From contig NZ_LOKW01000029.1 in the NCBI RefSeq assembly GCF_002211305.1, positions 124,001-188,000 on the forward strand: 64,000 nucleotides of DNA, written 5' to 3'. The position numbers and the translations under genes were made by a program. This document shows positions 8,474 through 16,898 of this stretch, piece by piece. The stretch comes from Rhizobium sp. R634. Lineage in GTDB: Bacteria; Pseudomonadota; Alphaproteobacteria; Rhizobiales; Rhizobiaceae. Below the pieces are notes generated by a model. That model was not told the DNA's origin. It searched no databases and was given only the letters and a program-made list of their open reading frames with translations. Positions within the stretch are counted from its first letter, which is position 1; each line of letters begins with the position of its first letter.

Positions 8474-9787
8474 ATGAGCAAGATCATTTGCATTCTGTCT
8501 GCATCCGTCGCCTGCCTCGCGCTGACCGCCGGACTGGCGGGCGCCGAGGAACTGACGATCGCCACCGTCAACAATGGCGACATGATCATCATGCAGAAAC
8601 TGTCGCCGGAATGGGAGAAGGAGACCGGCAACAAGGTGAACTGGGTGGTGCTCGAAGAAAATGTTCTACGCCAGAAGGTGACGACCGACATCGCGACGAA
8701 GAGCGGCCAGTACGACATCATCACCATCGGCGGCTATGAGGCGCCGATCTGGGGCAAGCAGGGCTGGCTGGCGCCCGTTGACGATCTCGGCGCCGATTAC
8801 GACTATGACGACTTGCTCGCTCCGATCAAGACCGGCCTGACCGTCGACGGCAAGCTCTATGCCGTGCCCTTCTATACAGAAAGCTCTTTCACGCTCTACC
8901 GCAAGGATCTCTTCGATGCCGCCGGCATCAAGATGCCCGATGAACCGACCTACGACCAGATCAAGGAATATGCGGCCAAGCTGACCGACAAATCAAAGGA
9001 ACAGTACGGCCTATGCCTGCGCGGCAAGCCCGGCTGGGGCGAGAACATGGCGTTTCTCGGAACCATGATCAACGCCTATGGCGGGCGCTGGTTCGACATG
9101 GACTGGAAGCCGCAGATCAATTCCGAGCCCTGGAAGAAGGCGATCACCGACTATGTCGAGCTGATGACCAAATATGGCCCTCCAGGCGTGACTGCCAACG
9201 GCTTCAACGAAAACCAGGCGCTGTTTTCGACGGGCCACTGCGCGATGTGGATCGATGCGACGTCGGCTGCCGGCCGTGTCTACGACCCGAAGCAGAGCAA
9301 GGTCGCCGACAAGATCGCTTTCACGCGCGCGCCCATCGCCGTTACGGCGAACGGCTCGAGCTGGTCATGGTCCTGGAACCTGGCAATCCCGGCGACCTCG
9401 ACCAAGCTCGAAGCGGCCAAATCCTTCCTGAAATGGGCGACCTCCAAGGACTACGTCAAGAAGGTCGGCGAGACGGAGGGTTGGGTCGCGGTGCCGCCCG
9501 GCACTAGAAAATCGACCTACGCCCTGCCGGAATATCAAAAGGCGGCCCCCTTTGCCGATACCGTGCTGAAGGCCATCCTCTCGGCCGACCCGTCCAAGCC
9601 GACCAAGGACCCCGTTCCCTATACCGGTGTTCAGTTCGTCGCCATTCCCGAGTTCCAGGGCATCGGCACGCTCGTCGGCCAGCAGATCGCCGCCGCTCTG
9701 TCCGGACAGCAATCGGTCGATGCCGCTCTCGACAGTGCCCAGAAACAGGTCGAGCGCGACATGAAGAAGGCCGGCTACCCGAAGTGA
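8474..9787 (+). CDS. Extracellular solute-binding protein family 1 (sorbitol/mannitol type)
   Basis: A Sec signal peptide ends near AGA-E, followed by a maltose-binding-protein-type fold of about 437 residues. Features include FYTESSFTLYRKDL, GRWFDMDWKPQINS and GSSWSWSWNLAIP, as in the SmoE polyol-binding proteins. ATG 8474 follows AAGGAGGAG; an ATG 30 nt earlier lacks a good ribosome site. The usual partners of SmoE (two permeases and an ATPase) are absent: a dehydrogenase gene follows after two hairpins. It is therefore an orphan binding protein and must use membrane components encoded elsewhere, or act as a sensor. Confidence 0.9.
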   Translation: MSKIICILSASVACLALTAGLAGAEELTIATVNNGDMIIMQKLSPEWEKETGNKVNWVVLEENVLRQKVTTDIATKSGQYDIITIGGYEAPIWGKQGWLAPVDDLGADYDYDDLLAPIKTGLTVDGKLYAVPFYTESSFTLYRKDLFDAAGIKMPDEPTYDQIKEYAAKLTDKSKEQYGLCLRGKPGWGENMAFLGTMINAYGGRWFDMDWKPQINSEPWKKAITDYVELMTKYGPPGVTANGFNENQALFSTGHCAMWIDATSAAGRVYDPKQSKVADKIAFTRAPIAVTANGSSWSWSWNLAIPATSTKLEAAKSFLKWATSKDYVKKVGETEGWVAVPPGTRKSTYALPEYQKAAPFADTVLKAILSADPSKPTKDPVPYTGVQFVAIPEFQGIGTLVGQQIAAALSGQQSVDAALDSAQKQVERDMKKAGYPK

Positions 9788-9797
9788 GCCTTTCATC

Positions 9798-9858
9798 CTC
9801 GCGGCCTGCCCGCGAGTTCCTCCCGGAAAGGTCCCGGCAGCACGACTGCCGGGACCTT
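9798..9858 (+). terminator. Two tandem intercistronic hairpins
   Basis: Hairpin 1: CTCGCGG (9798-9804) pairs with CCGCGAG (9810-9816). Hairpin 2: AAGGTCCCGGCAG (9828-9840) pairs perfectly over 13 bp with 9846-9858, with a 5-nt loop. No T run follows. They separate the binding-protein gene from the SDR gene and probably protect or separate the binding-protein transcript. Confidence 0.65.
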
Positions 9859-9923
9859 CTGGTCAGGCGATTGGCCATCATTTTGCATTACCGGCGTCTG
9901 CGCCGGCTGAACTGGAGAACGAT

Positions 9924-10694
9924 ATGAGACTGAAAGACAAGGTTGCCCTGATTACCGGCGGCGCGCGCGGCATCGGCCTCGGCTTTGCCGAGGCCTTCGT
10001 CAAGGAAGGCGCCAAGGTCGTCATCGCCGATATCGATATCGAACGGGCAACGAAATCCGCCGCCGCGATCGGCCCGGCGGCCAAGGCGATGAAGCTCGAT
10101 GTCACGGATCTCACGGCGATCGACACGCTCGTCGCAGAGGTCGACAAGGAGTTCGGCGGGATCGACATCCTCGTCAACAATGCTGCCATTTTCGACATGG
10201 CCCCGGTCAACGAGATCACCGAGGCCAGCTACGACAAGGTTTTCTCGATCAACCTGAAGGGCCCGCTCTTCATGATGAAGGCCGTCTCGAACGTCATGAT
10301 CAACCGGGGCAGGGGCGGCAAGATCATAAATATGGCCAGCCAGGCCGGACGGCGCGGCGAGGCGCTGGTGCTTTTATACTGCGCTTCCAAGGCGGCGATC
10401 ATCTCGGCGACGCAGTCGGCAGCGCTGGCGCTCGTCAAATACGGCATCAACGTCAATGCGATCGCCCCCGGCGTCGTCGACGGCGAGCATTGGGATATCG
10501 TCGATGCGCATTTTGCCAAATGGGAGGGGCTGAAGCCTGGCGAGAAGAAGGCCGCCGTCGCCAAATCCGTTCCGATCGGCCGCTTCGCCACACCCGACGA
10601 CATCAAGGGGCTGGCCGTCTTCCTGGCCTCGTCAGACAGCGATTACATCCTCGCCCAGACCTACAATGTCGACGGCGGCAACTGGATGAGCTGA
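9924..10694 (+). CDS. SDR oxidoreductase, sorbitol/galactitol dehydrogenase (SmoS-like)
   Basis: A 256-residue SDR with TGGARGIG at 11-18, NNAA at 85-88 and catalytic S139, Y152 and K156 (YCASK). The region around GVVDGEHWDIVDAHFAK and the C-terminal YNVDGGNWMS are characteristic of SmoS-type sorbitol and galactitol 2-dehydrogenases. It likely oxidises the polyol bound by the preceding binding protein to a ketohexose. It is in line with the zinc dehydrogenase gene 31 bp downstream. Confidence 0.87.
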   Translation: MRLKDKVALITGGARGIGLGFAEAFVKEGAKVVIADIDIERATKSAAAIGPAAKAMKLDVTDLTAIDTLVAEVDKEFGGIDILVNNAAIFDMAPVNEITEASYDKVFSINLKGPLFMMKAVSNVMINRGRGGKIINMASQAGRRGEALVLLYCASKAAIISATQSAALALVKYGINVNAIAPGVVDGEHWDIVDAHFAKWEGLKPGEKKAAVAKSVPIGRFATPDDIKGLAVFLASSDSDYILAQTYNVDGGNWMS

Positions 10695-10725
10695 TCGCCC
10701 TTCTGCAAGAAGTCTGGAGCTAGAG

Positions 10726-11736
10726 ATGGAAGCCATCTGCTATACCGAAAAGGGCGTCGCGGTCACCAAGGCGCTGCCGCTGCCGGAACTGCGGCCCGGC
10801 CATGCGCTGGTGCGCGTGCGCGCCGCCGGTCTTTGCCACACCGATATCGACGTTCTCCATGGCCGTTACGGCGAAGGCCGCTTTCCGCTCGTCCCCTGTC
10901 ATGAATATGCCGGCGTGATCGAGGCCGTGGCCGGCGATGTCTCCGGCCTTGCCGTCGGCGCCCGTGTCGTCGTCGATCCCAATCTTCCCTGCGGAGAGTG
11001 CCGGGCCTGCCGCAAGGGATTGACCAATCTCTGCCGCGACCTGAAGGCCTATGGCGTGACGGAGAACGGCGGTTTTGCCGAATACAGCCTAGTCAAGACC
11101 GATCACCTGCACGAAATCGGCGATCTCGACTTCAATCTCGCCGCGCTCGCCGAGCCGCTCGCCTGCGTTTTGAACGGTCTTGGCAGCGCCGGCCTGCAGG
11201 CCGGTCCGGCGGGAACGGAAACGGCGCTGGTCTTCGGCGCCGGGCCGATCGGGCTGCTGCTTGCTCTTTCCCTGAAGGCCGAAGGCGTCTCGTCGGTGAC
11301 GGTTGCCGATATCAACGAGGGCCGCCTGGCCTTTGCCGAGCGGCTGGGACTGGAGACGGCCGTCTCCGGCTCCGAAGCGCTGGCCGGGCGCCGCCGCAGC
11401 TTCGATTTCGTTGCCGATGCAACCGGCATTGCCCGCGTCGTCGAAGGCATGATCGACTTCGCCGCCGATGGCGGCACGGTTCTGGTCTTCGGCGTCTGCG
11501 CCCCCGACCAGCGCATTTCCCTCGCGCCCTTCGAGATCTTCCGGCGCCAGATCCGCTTCGCCGGCTCCCACTCGCTGAACCGCAACATTCCACAGGCGCT
11601 CGACGTTCTCAGGAGAGATACCGGCGCCATGGCACAGCTGGTCTCCCACCGGCTGCCGCTTGGCGAGGTGCTTCCCTTCATCACCAAAAAGTCCGCCGAC
11701 CCGGCGACGATGAAGGTGCAATTCTCCATGGACTAA
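10726..11736 (+). CDS. Zinc-dependent alcohol dehydrogenase (polyol dehydrogenase, possibly D-altritol 5-dehydrogenase)
   Basis: A medium-chain dehydrogenase of 336 residues. Catalytic zinc ligands are C37 and H59-E60, and the structural zinc cysteines are C89, C92, C95 and C103. The NAD-binding glycine motif FGAGPIG lies in the second half. Together with tagatose kinase and tagatose-6-phosphate epimerase-like genes it fits the D-altritol 5-dehydrogenase step known from Agrobacterium, which yields D-tagatose. Sorbitol-, arabitol- or threonine-dehydrogenase activity cannot be excluded from sequence alone. Confidence 0.8.
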   Translation: MEAICYTEKGVAVTKALPLPELRPGHALVRVRAAGLCHTDIDVLHGRYGEGRFPLVPCHEYAGVIEAVAGDVSGLAVGARVVVDPNLPCGECRACRKGLTNLCRDLKAYGVTENGGFAEYSLVKTDHLHEIGDLDFNLAALAEPLACVLNGLGSAGLQAGPAGTETALVFGAGPIGLLLALSLKAEGVSSVTVADINEGRLAFAERLGLETAVSGSEALAGRRRSFDFVADATGIARVVEGMIDFAADGGTVLVFGVCAPDQRISLAPFEIFRRQIRFAGSHSLNRNIPQALDVLRRDTGAMAQLVSHRLPLGEVLPFITKKSADPATMKVQFSMD

Positions 11737-11840
11737 AGCACGTCGCGATCTTCCAGATTCGCTCCCCGTGCTTTAGGTCTTTGTTTTTACGCGTGTCGTT
11801 ATCGCAAAACCGCGGACACTTTTGCGCGACACGCTCTAGA
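11733..11840. repeat. Probable dispersed intergenic repeat with two nested stem-loops
   Basis: CTAAAGCACG (11733-11742) is the exact inverse of CGTGCTTTAG (11767-11776), and its first bases include the stop codon of the dehydrogenase. A second element pairs GCGTGTCG (11791-11798) with CGACACGC (11827-11834), and inside it CGCAAAA with TTTTGCG. The unit ends in GCTCTAGA. The layout (stem, TTTGTTTTTACG linker, second stem, CTCTAG end) resembles a short element I know from many rhizobial intergenic regions. I saw no second copy in this window. It may also terminate the upstream transcript. Confidence 0.6.
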
Positions 11841-11920
11841 TGCGGGTGATCGACGGGGCCGCTTTTCGTCCGGCGATGAGTCATCTAGAAACCGTCGGAG
11901 ACGCCGCGTCAGGAGAGCAG

Positions 11921-12958
11921 ATGGTGGGAAAGACGATCAAAACCATGGAGGACTTTTCGGAGTTCGTCGGCCTGTCGCGTCCCACCGTCTCGAAATATTT
12001 CAGCGATCCCATGTCCGTGCGCCAGAAGACGCGGGAGACGATCGAGCAGGCACTGAAGAAATCGGGATTCCGGCCGAATATCTTCGCCGTCAATCTCAAC
12101 CGGCGGCGCAGCAACATTCTCGGCGTCATCATTCCCAATTCCACCGACCCCTTCTATATGGCGCTCACCCGCCGCATCGAGATGATCGCCAACGAGACCG
12201 GCTTCCTCGCCTTCGTCCTGTCATCGGACGGCAAGGCCGAAATGGAGGACCGGGCGATCAAGACGCTGAAATCGATGAATGTCGCAGGCGCAATCATCGC
12301 GCCGCTCGGCGTGGAATCCCACCACGCCACACTCGACGAGCTCGGCCGCAGCGTTCCGCTCATCTACGTCGATTCACCGCTCGACGAGACATCCTCCTTC
12401 GTCGGCACGAACAATCGCCAGAGTTTCAGCCTGATCGTCGATTATCTCTGCCGCTCGGGCGAACCGCCCTGCTATTTCGGCATGCCGCACGTCAATACCA
12501 ACGCCTTGACCCGCCAGACGGCCTATCTGGAAGCGATGGAGCAGTTCAAGATGGCGCCCAGCATTGTCGAGCTGACGGACAGCAAAAGCTGGGACTTCGA
12601 ACGCTTCGGCTTCGAGGAGGCGACCCGCATCCTGACGTCGGGCCAGGGCTTTCCGACGCGCACCGTGCTCTGCGCCAACGACCGCGTCGCCTTCGGCGTC
12701 ATCGCCGCCGCATTCCAGCTGGGCCTCAAGGTCGGCCATGGCGCCAATTACGACTTGCGGGTCGCGGGACATGACGATCACCCGCTGTCGCGATACGCCT
12801 GCCCTCCGATCACGACGGTGGCGCAGAATTATAACGAGATCGGCCGGCTTGCGATCGAAATGCTGCTCGGCAGGCTCGGCGAGGGCGAGGGGCCTGCCGC
12901 CACGCCGGCGGCCCGCATTCTTCTCAATGCCGAGCTCATGCTGCGGACCTCGGCCTGA
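11921..12958 (+). CDS. LacI-family transcriptional regulator
   Basis: The 345-residue protein has an N-terminal LacI helix-turn-helix with FVGLSRPTVSKYFSD, then a periplasmic-binding-like effector domain (LGVIIPNSTDPFY, FVGTNNRQSF, ANDRVAFGV). ATG 11921 is preceded by AGGAGAG at 11911-11917; the 27 residues of the longer frame from 11840 would begin inside the repeat and look non-coding. It closes the polyol cluster and probably represses it in the absence of a sugar or polyol effector. Confidence 0.9.
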   Translation: MVGKTIKTMEDFSEFVGLSRPTVSKYFSDPMSVRQKTRETIEQALKKSGFRPNIFAVNLNRRRSNILGVIIPNSTDPFYMALTRRIEMIANETGFLAFVLSSDGKAEMEDRAIKTLKSMNVAGAIIAPLGVESHHATLDELGRSVPLIYVDSPLDETSSFVGTNNRQSFSLIVDYLCRSGEPPCYFGMPHVNTNALTRQTAYLEAMEQFKMAPSIVELTDSKSWDFERFGFEEATRILTSGQGFPTRTVLCANDRVAFGVIAAAFQLGLKVGHGANYDLRVAGHDDHPLSRYACPPITTVAQNYNEIGRLAIEMLLGRLGEGEGPAATPAARILLNAELMLRTSA

Positions 12959-12967
12959 TATGGCGCA

Positions 12968-14857
12968 TCAGGCGCGGGGCAGTCCCGCCGGCCTTAAATG
13001 TTTCCTCAGCGCGGCAATCCTGAAGATGGCATTCGCCGCGCCATAACCGCGATAACCGCGCCGCTCGACGATCTCGAAGAACAGACCCTCGCCATAGGTG
13101 GGGCTGTAGAGCTGGAAATATTCGCCTGAGTCATCGCGATCATAGAGAATGTTGTTAGCCTTGAGCCGATCGGCGAATTCGGCGTCAAGGCCGAAGCGGG
13201 CTTCGAGATCGTCATAATAGTTCGGCGAGATCGAAAGCGAGATGAAGCCGTTCGCGGCAAGGGCGGCGGCGGTCGCGAAGATGTCGTCGGTCCTGAAGGC
13301 GAGATGCTGGATGCCGGAGCCGAAGGTTTCGGCAATGAAGCGGCCGGCGAGCGTATTGCGGTTTTCCGCGCCGTTCATCGTGATGCGCAAAGACCCTTCC
13401 GCATTTTCAACCACCTGGCTGCGGACGATGCCGGAGGGATCGACGATATCGACCATCGGCGTCTTCTCGGCTTCGACGAGCGAGGTGTAGAAGAGCAGCC
13501 AGGTCAACAACTCCTCATATTTCATCGTCTGCGCCATATGGTCGATCGATTGCAGCCTGGCCGGCTGCGGCGCGGTTTCGTCTTCGATCGCATCGAATTC
13601 GATCTCCCAGATGCGGGCAAGCTCGCTCTTGCGATCGAGGAAATAGAGGACGCCGCCACCGACGCCGCGCACGGCCGGCATCTCGATCTCGCCGGCATCG
13701 AGCGATTGCTCGAAGCGTTCCGCGCCAAGCGCCACGGCGCGCTGCAACGCGGCCTTGGCATCATCAACCATCAAGCCTGCAGCATAGGCCGAGGTGCCAT
13801 GGACGGCGTAGGAGGCGCTGGCAAAGCCCTTCTGCTCCGTGTTGATCACGAGATTGATCGCACCCTGGCGGAAGACCGTCACGAGCTTGCTCTTGTGTCT
13901 GGCCGCCTTGCTAAAACCGAGGCTCTTGAACAGCGCCTCGAGCTCAGGCGCTTCGTCTTCATCCGCCGTGAACTCGACGAAGGCAATACCCTCGACAGCG
14001 GCGCGCGGCGGCATGGCCGGCACCGGCAACGCACTCTCCGGCTGCTGGCGCTTCACCTGGTCGCCGAGATAGATCAGCGAGCGGCGGCCATCGACGGCGA
14101 TCGCGCTCGGCGAGCCGCCGCGAAACTGATCGTTGAAGATCTCAAGCGAGAGATAACCGTCATAGCCCGTCGCGGCGACGGCCTTCATGAAGTCGAGCAC
14201 CGGCAGGTCGCCTTCCCCCGGCATGTTGCGGAAGTGCCGGCTCCAATAGAGCAGATCCATGTCGATCAGCGGCGCATCGGCAAGCTGGATAATGAAGATC
14301 TTCTCCTTCGGGATCGACCGGATCGAGTTGACGTCGATCTTGCGCGACAGCGTATGAAAACTGTCGAGGATCAGGCCGATATTCGGATGATCGGCCCGCC
14401 GGACGATTTCCCAGGCATCGCGGTGATCGTGGATGTGGCGGCCCCAGGCAAGTGCCTCGTAGCCGACGCGCAGCCCGCGCTTGGCGGCGCGCTCGCCAAG
14501 TTCGTGAAAGTCAGCTGCCGCCCGGTCGAGGCCGCCAAGCGCGGCCGGCGAAACGTTTGAGCAGACGAGCACGAGGTCGGTTCCCATCTCCTGCATGATG
14601 TCGAACTTGCGTTCCGCCCGGTCGAAGGTACGGCTGCGCAGCGGCTCCGGCATGCCTTCGAAATCGCGGAACGGCTGGAAGAGCGTGATCTCCATGCCGA
14701 GGTCGCGCACCATCCGGCCGACCTCCTTCGGGCTCTCGTCGAAGATCAGAAAATCGTTCTCGAAGATCTCCACCCCGTCGAAGCCGGCCTTGGCGATCGC
14801 CTCCAGCTTGTCGCGGAGGTCGCCGCTCAGTGAAACAGTCGCAATCGATGTCTTCAT
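12968..14857 (-). CDS. quiC: 3-dehydroshikimate dehydratase, two-domain (QuiC type)
   Basis: The 629-residue protein fuses two domains. Residues 1 to about 270 are a xylose-isomerase-like TIM barrel with LILDSFH and YLSLEIFND, which carry metal ligands. Residues from about 285 on are a 4-hydroxyphenylpyruvate-dioxygenase-like VOC region with two halves. This architecture is known for dehydratases converting 3-dehydroshikimate to protocatechuate, with activity in the barrel domain. Its neighbours, a shikimate dehydrogenase and a TRAP transporter on the same strand, support this. ATG 14857 is taken as the start. It converges with the LacI gene 9 bp away. Confidence 0.85.
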   Translation of the reverse strand: MKTSIATVSLSGDLRDKLEAIAKAGFDGVEIFENDFLIFDESPKEVGRMVRDLGMEITLFQPFRDFEGMPEPLRSRTFDRAERKFDIMQEMGTDLVLVCSNVSPAALGGLDRAAADFHELGERAAKRGLRVGYEALAWGRHIHDHRDAWEIVRRADHPNIGLILDSFHTLSRKIDVNSIRSIPKEKIFIIQLADAPLIDMDLLYWSRHFRNMPGEGDLPVLDFMKAVAATGYDGYLSLEIFNDQFRGGSPSAIAVDGRRSLIYLGDQVKRQQPESALPVPAMPPRAAVEGIAFVEFTADEDEAPELEALFKSLGFSKAARHKSKLVTVFRQGAINLVINTEQKGFASASYAVHGTSAYAAGLMVDDAKAALQRAVALGAERFEQSLDAGEIEMPAVRGVGGGVLYFLDRKSELARIWEIEFDAIEDETAPQPARLQSIDHMAQTMKYEELLTWLLFYTSLVEAEKTPMVDIVDPSGIVRSQVVENAEGSLRITMNGAENRNTLAGRFIAETFGSGIQHLAFRTDDIFATAAALAANGFISLSISPNYYDDLEARFGLDAEFADRLKANNILYDRDDSGEYFQLYSPTYGEGLFFEIVERRGYRGYGAANAIFRIAALRKHLRPAGLPRA

Positions 14858-14885
14858 CGGCGTGATCCTTCCGGAGTTCAGGCGT

Positions 14886-15746
14886 TTACGTCGTCATCGT
14901 CTTGAAATGCGCGAGCATGCGGCCGGCATCGGGTTCCCTGCCGGTGATCAGGCGAAAGGCGCCGACAGCCTGGAAGACCGCCATGCCGCCGCCATCGAGC
15001 GTCCGGCAGCCGCGCTGCCTCGCCTGCCGCAGAAGCTCGGTCTCCAGGGGGAAATAGACGATCTCTGCGACCCAATGGCGCCTTTCCAGGAGTTCCGGCG
15101 GAAGCGGTGTGCCGGGATATTTGGCCATGCCGGTCGGCGTCGCATGGATCAGGCCCGATGCGTCTTTCATCGCTGCTTCCAGGTTGCTTCCCGCAGCGAT
15201 CGACGCGCCGGGAAAGAGCGCGGACATCGTTTCGGCCAGATCGACGGCGCGCTCGTGCTCGCGATCGAAGACCGTCAGCCGCTTAAGGCCGAGCGTCAGG
15301 ATCGCATAGGCGGTCGCCACGCCCGCGCCGCCGGCGCCAAGCTGCACGGCGGAAGAAAGGTCCGCTTGCGGCAGCCCGCGCCGGAAACTCTCGGCAAATC
15401 CCCACCAGTCGGTGTTGTGGCCATAGCGTCGGCCGTCCTTCAGGACGACGGTGTTGACGGCGCCGAGCGCCCTGGCTTCGGGCGACAAGTCGTCGAGCAG
15501 GGGAATGACGAGCTGCTTGCAGGGATGCGTGATATTGAGACCGGCAAGTCCACGCGCTCCGGCATCGCCGATCAGACGCGGAAGATCGGCCGGCGACGCA
15601 TTCAGTTTGATGAGATCAATCAGCTCATAATCGTAGTCCAGCCCCTGCGCCGCACCTTCCTCCATATGCATGGCAGGCGTCAGCGAGGCCTGGATGCCGG
15701 AGCCGATCAGCCCGGCCTTCAACGGTTTCAGGAGAGTCTCGGCCAT
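14886..15746 (-). CDS. Shikimate/quinate 5-dehydrogenase (AroE/YdiB family)
   Basis: A 286-residue protein with the substrate motif NITHPCKQ (catalytic Lys), GAVNTVV, GHNTDWWGF with the catalytic Asp, and a GAGGAGVATA nucleotide-binding loop. In this catabolic context it probably oxidises shikimate to 3-dehydroshikimate for the QuiC-like dehydratase 28 bp downstream. The biosynthetic AroE would be encoded elsewhere. Quinate activity is possible, but no 3-dehydroquinate dehydratase lies nearby. Confidence 0.87.
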   Translation of the reverse strand: MAETLLKPLKAGLIGSGIQASLTPAMHMEEGAAQGLDYDYELIDLIKLNASPADLPRLIGDAGARGLAGLNITHPCKQLVIPLLDDLSPEARALGAVNTVVLKDGRRYGHNTDWWGFAESFRRGLPQADLSSAVQLGAGGAGVATAYAILTLGLKRLTVFDREHERAVDLAETMSALFPGASIAAGSNLEAAMKDASGLIHATPTGMAKYPGTPLPPELLERRHWVAEIVYFPLETELLRQARQRGCRTLDGGGMAVFQAVGAFRLITGREPDAGRMLAHFKTMTT

Positions 15747-15777
15747 GCGCCAATTCCTGTTTTGCTCGTGATGGGAA

Positions 15778-15803
15778 AGGCCCCCGGGATCGCCCGCGGG
15801 CCT
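15778..15803 (-). terminator. Hairpin after TRAP binding-protein gene
   Basis: AGGCCC (15778-15783) pairs with GGGCCT (15798-15803), and after one mismatch four further pairs close on an ATCG loop. It lies between dctP and the shikimate dehydrogenase gene on the minus strand and has no T run. It probably separates the abundance of binding protein from that of the enzymes. Confidence 0.55.
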
Positions 15804-15810
15804 GATCTGC

Positions 15811-16827
15811 TTACTTGCCGCGAACCGTGTCGAGCTCCTTGAAGAGCTGTGTCACGGTATCGGCACCGATCTGAGCCGCGAACTTGTCGACCAGCGGCTT
15901 GACGGCGTCGCGCAGCTTCTGCGTCTCCTCGGGGCTGAGCTCGGCGACTTCCATGCCGGTCTTCCTGATTTCCTCGATCGCCTTGGCGTCCAGCTCCCTG
16001 GAAACCTTGCGCTGATAGTCGCGGGCTTCCGTCGCAGCCGCCTCGAAGACCGCCTTTTCTTCGTCGTTCAGGCCGTCCCAGAACTTCTTGCTGATCAGCA
16101 CGATCTGCGGATTGTACTGGTGACGGGTGATCGTCATGTACTTCTGCACTTCGAAGAACTTGGCGTTGATGATGTTGGCGGCTGGGTTTTCCTGGCCGTC
16201 GACCGTGCCGGTTTCGAGCGCGGTATAGAGTTCCGTATAGGGCAGAGGCACTGCATTGGCGCCGAGGCTGTTGAAGAGTTCGATCGGGATCGGCGACTGG
16301 ATGGTGCGGATCTTCAGGCCCTTGATGTCCTCGAGCTTGGTGACCGCATGACGGTTGTTGGTGAGGTTGCGGAAACCGAGCTCCCAATAGGCGAGACCGA
16401 CGAGGCCGGTATCGGGCAGGAGCTTCATCAGGCTGGTGCCGAACGCGCCGTCCATCACCTTGTCCGCCTCTTCGCCGCTGTTGAAGAGGAAGGGCAGGTC
16501 GACGGCGCCGAACTGCTTGACGTTGCTTGCGAGGATGCCGGCGTTGAGCACCGTCATCTCGATGACGCCGCCCTGCAGGGCCGACACCGTCTGAACGTCG
16601 CCGCCGAGTACGCCGCCCGGAAACAGCTTGACCTCGATCTTGCCGCCGCTCTTTTCCTTCACCAGCTCGGCGAACTTCTCCATGCCCATGACCTGGGGAT
16701 GGCCCTTATTGTTGGCGGCGGCGAATTTGAGGCTGTGTTCACGGATTTCGGCCATGGCAGGGCCGCTCGCCAAGAGGGCAATGGGCAGAGCCAGTCCCAG
16801 CGCCAGTTTCGTCAATCTATTCAGCAT
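15811..16827 (-). CDS. TRAP transporter solute-binding protein DctP
   Basis: The 338-residue periplasmic protein has a Sec signal (cleavage near AMA-E) and the DctP-family fold. The conserved region around LKIRTIQSPIPIELFNSLGANAVPLPYTELYTALETGTVDGQENP includes the arginine that binds carboxylates. A well-placed GGGAGGA precedes ATG 16827; the much longer frame continuing upstream is antisense-like filler. The bound carboxylate is probably shikimate or a relative, judging from the adjoining enzymes. Confidence 0.92.
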   Translation of the reverse strand: MLNRLTKLALGLALPIALLASGPAMAEIREHSLKFAAANNKGHPQVMGMEKFAELVKEKSGGKIEVKLFPGGVLGGDVQTVSALQGGVIEMTVLNAGILASNVKQFGAVDLPFLFNSGEEADKVMDGAFGTSLMKLLPDTGLVGLAYWELGFRNLTNNRHAVTKLEDIKGLKIRTIQSPIPIELFNSLGANAVPLPYTELYTALETGTVDGQENPAANIINAKFFEVQKYMTITRHQYNPQIVLISKKFWDGLNDEEKAVFEAAATEARDYQRKVSRELDAKAIEEIRKTGMEVAELSPEETQKLRDAVKPLVDKFAAQIGADTVTQLFKELDTVRGK

Positions 16828-16898
16828 GTTTTCCTCCCAGGATAGAGCCGGCATCTCCCTCCGGCCGCGTTGAAATTCCATCGCCATCATCGGCGACA

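Noticed and set aside
13304..14560. 418-codon plus-strand frame opposite quiC
   Set aside because: No motifs and a composition typical of antisense frames; quiC is clearly the gene.
12968..14857. 4-hydroxyphenylpyruvate dioxygenase as function
   Set aside because: The dioxygenase-like half is only the C-terminal VOC region; the N-terminal barrel and the shikimate/TRAP neighbours fit 3-dehydroshikimate dehydratase.
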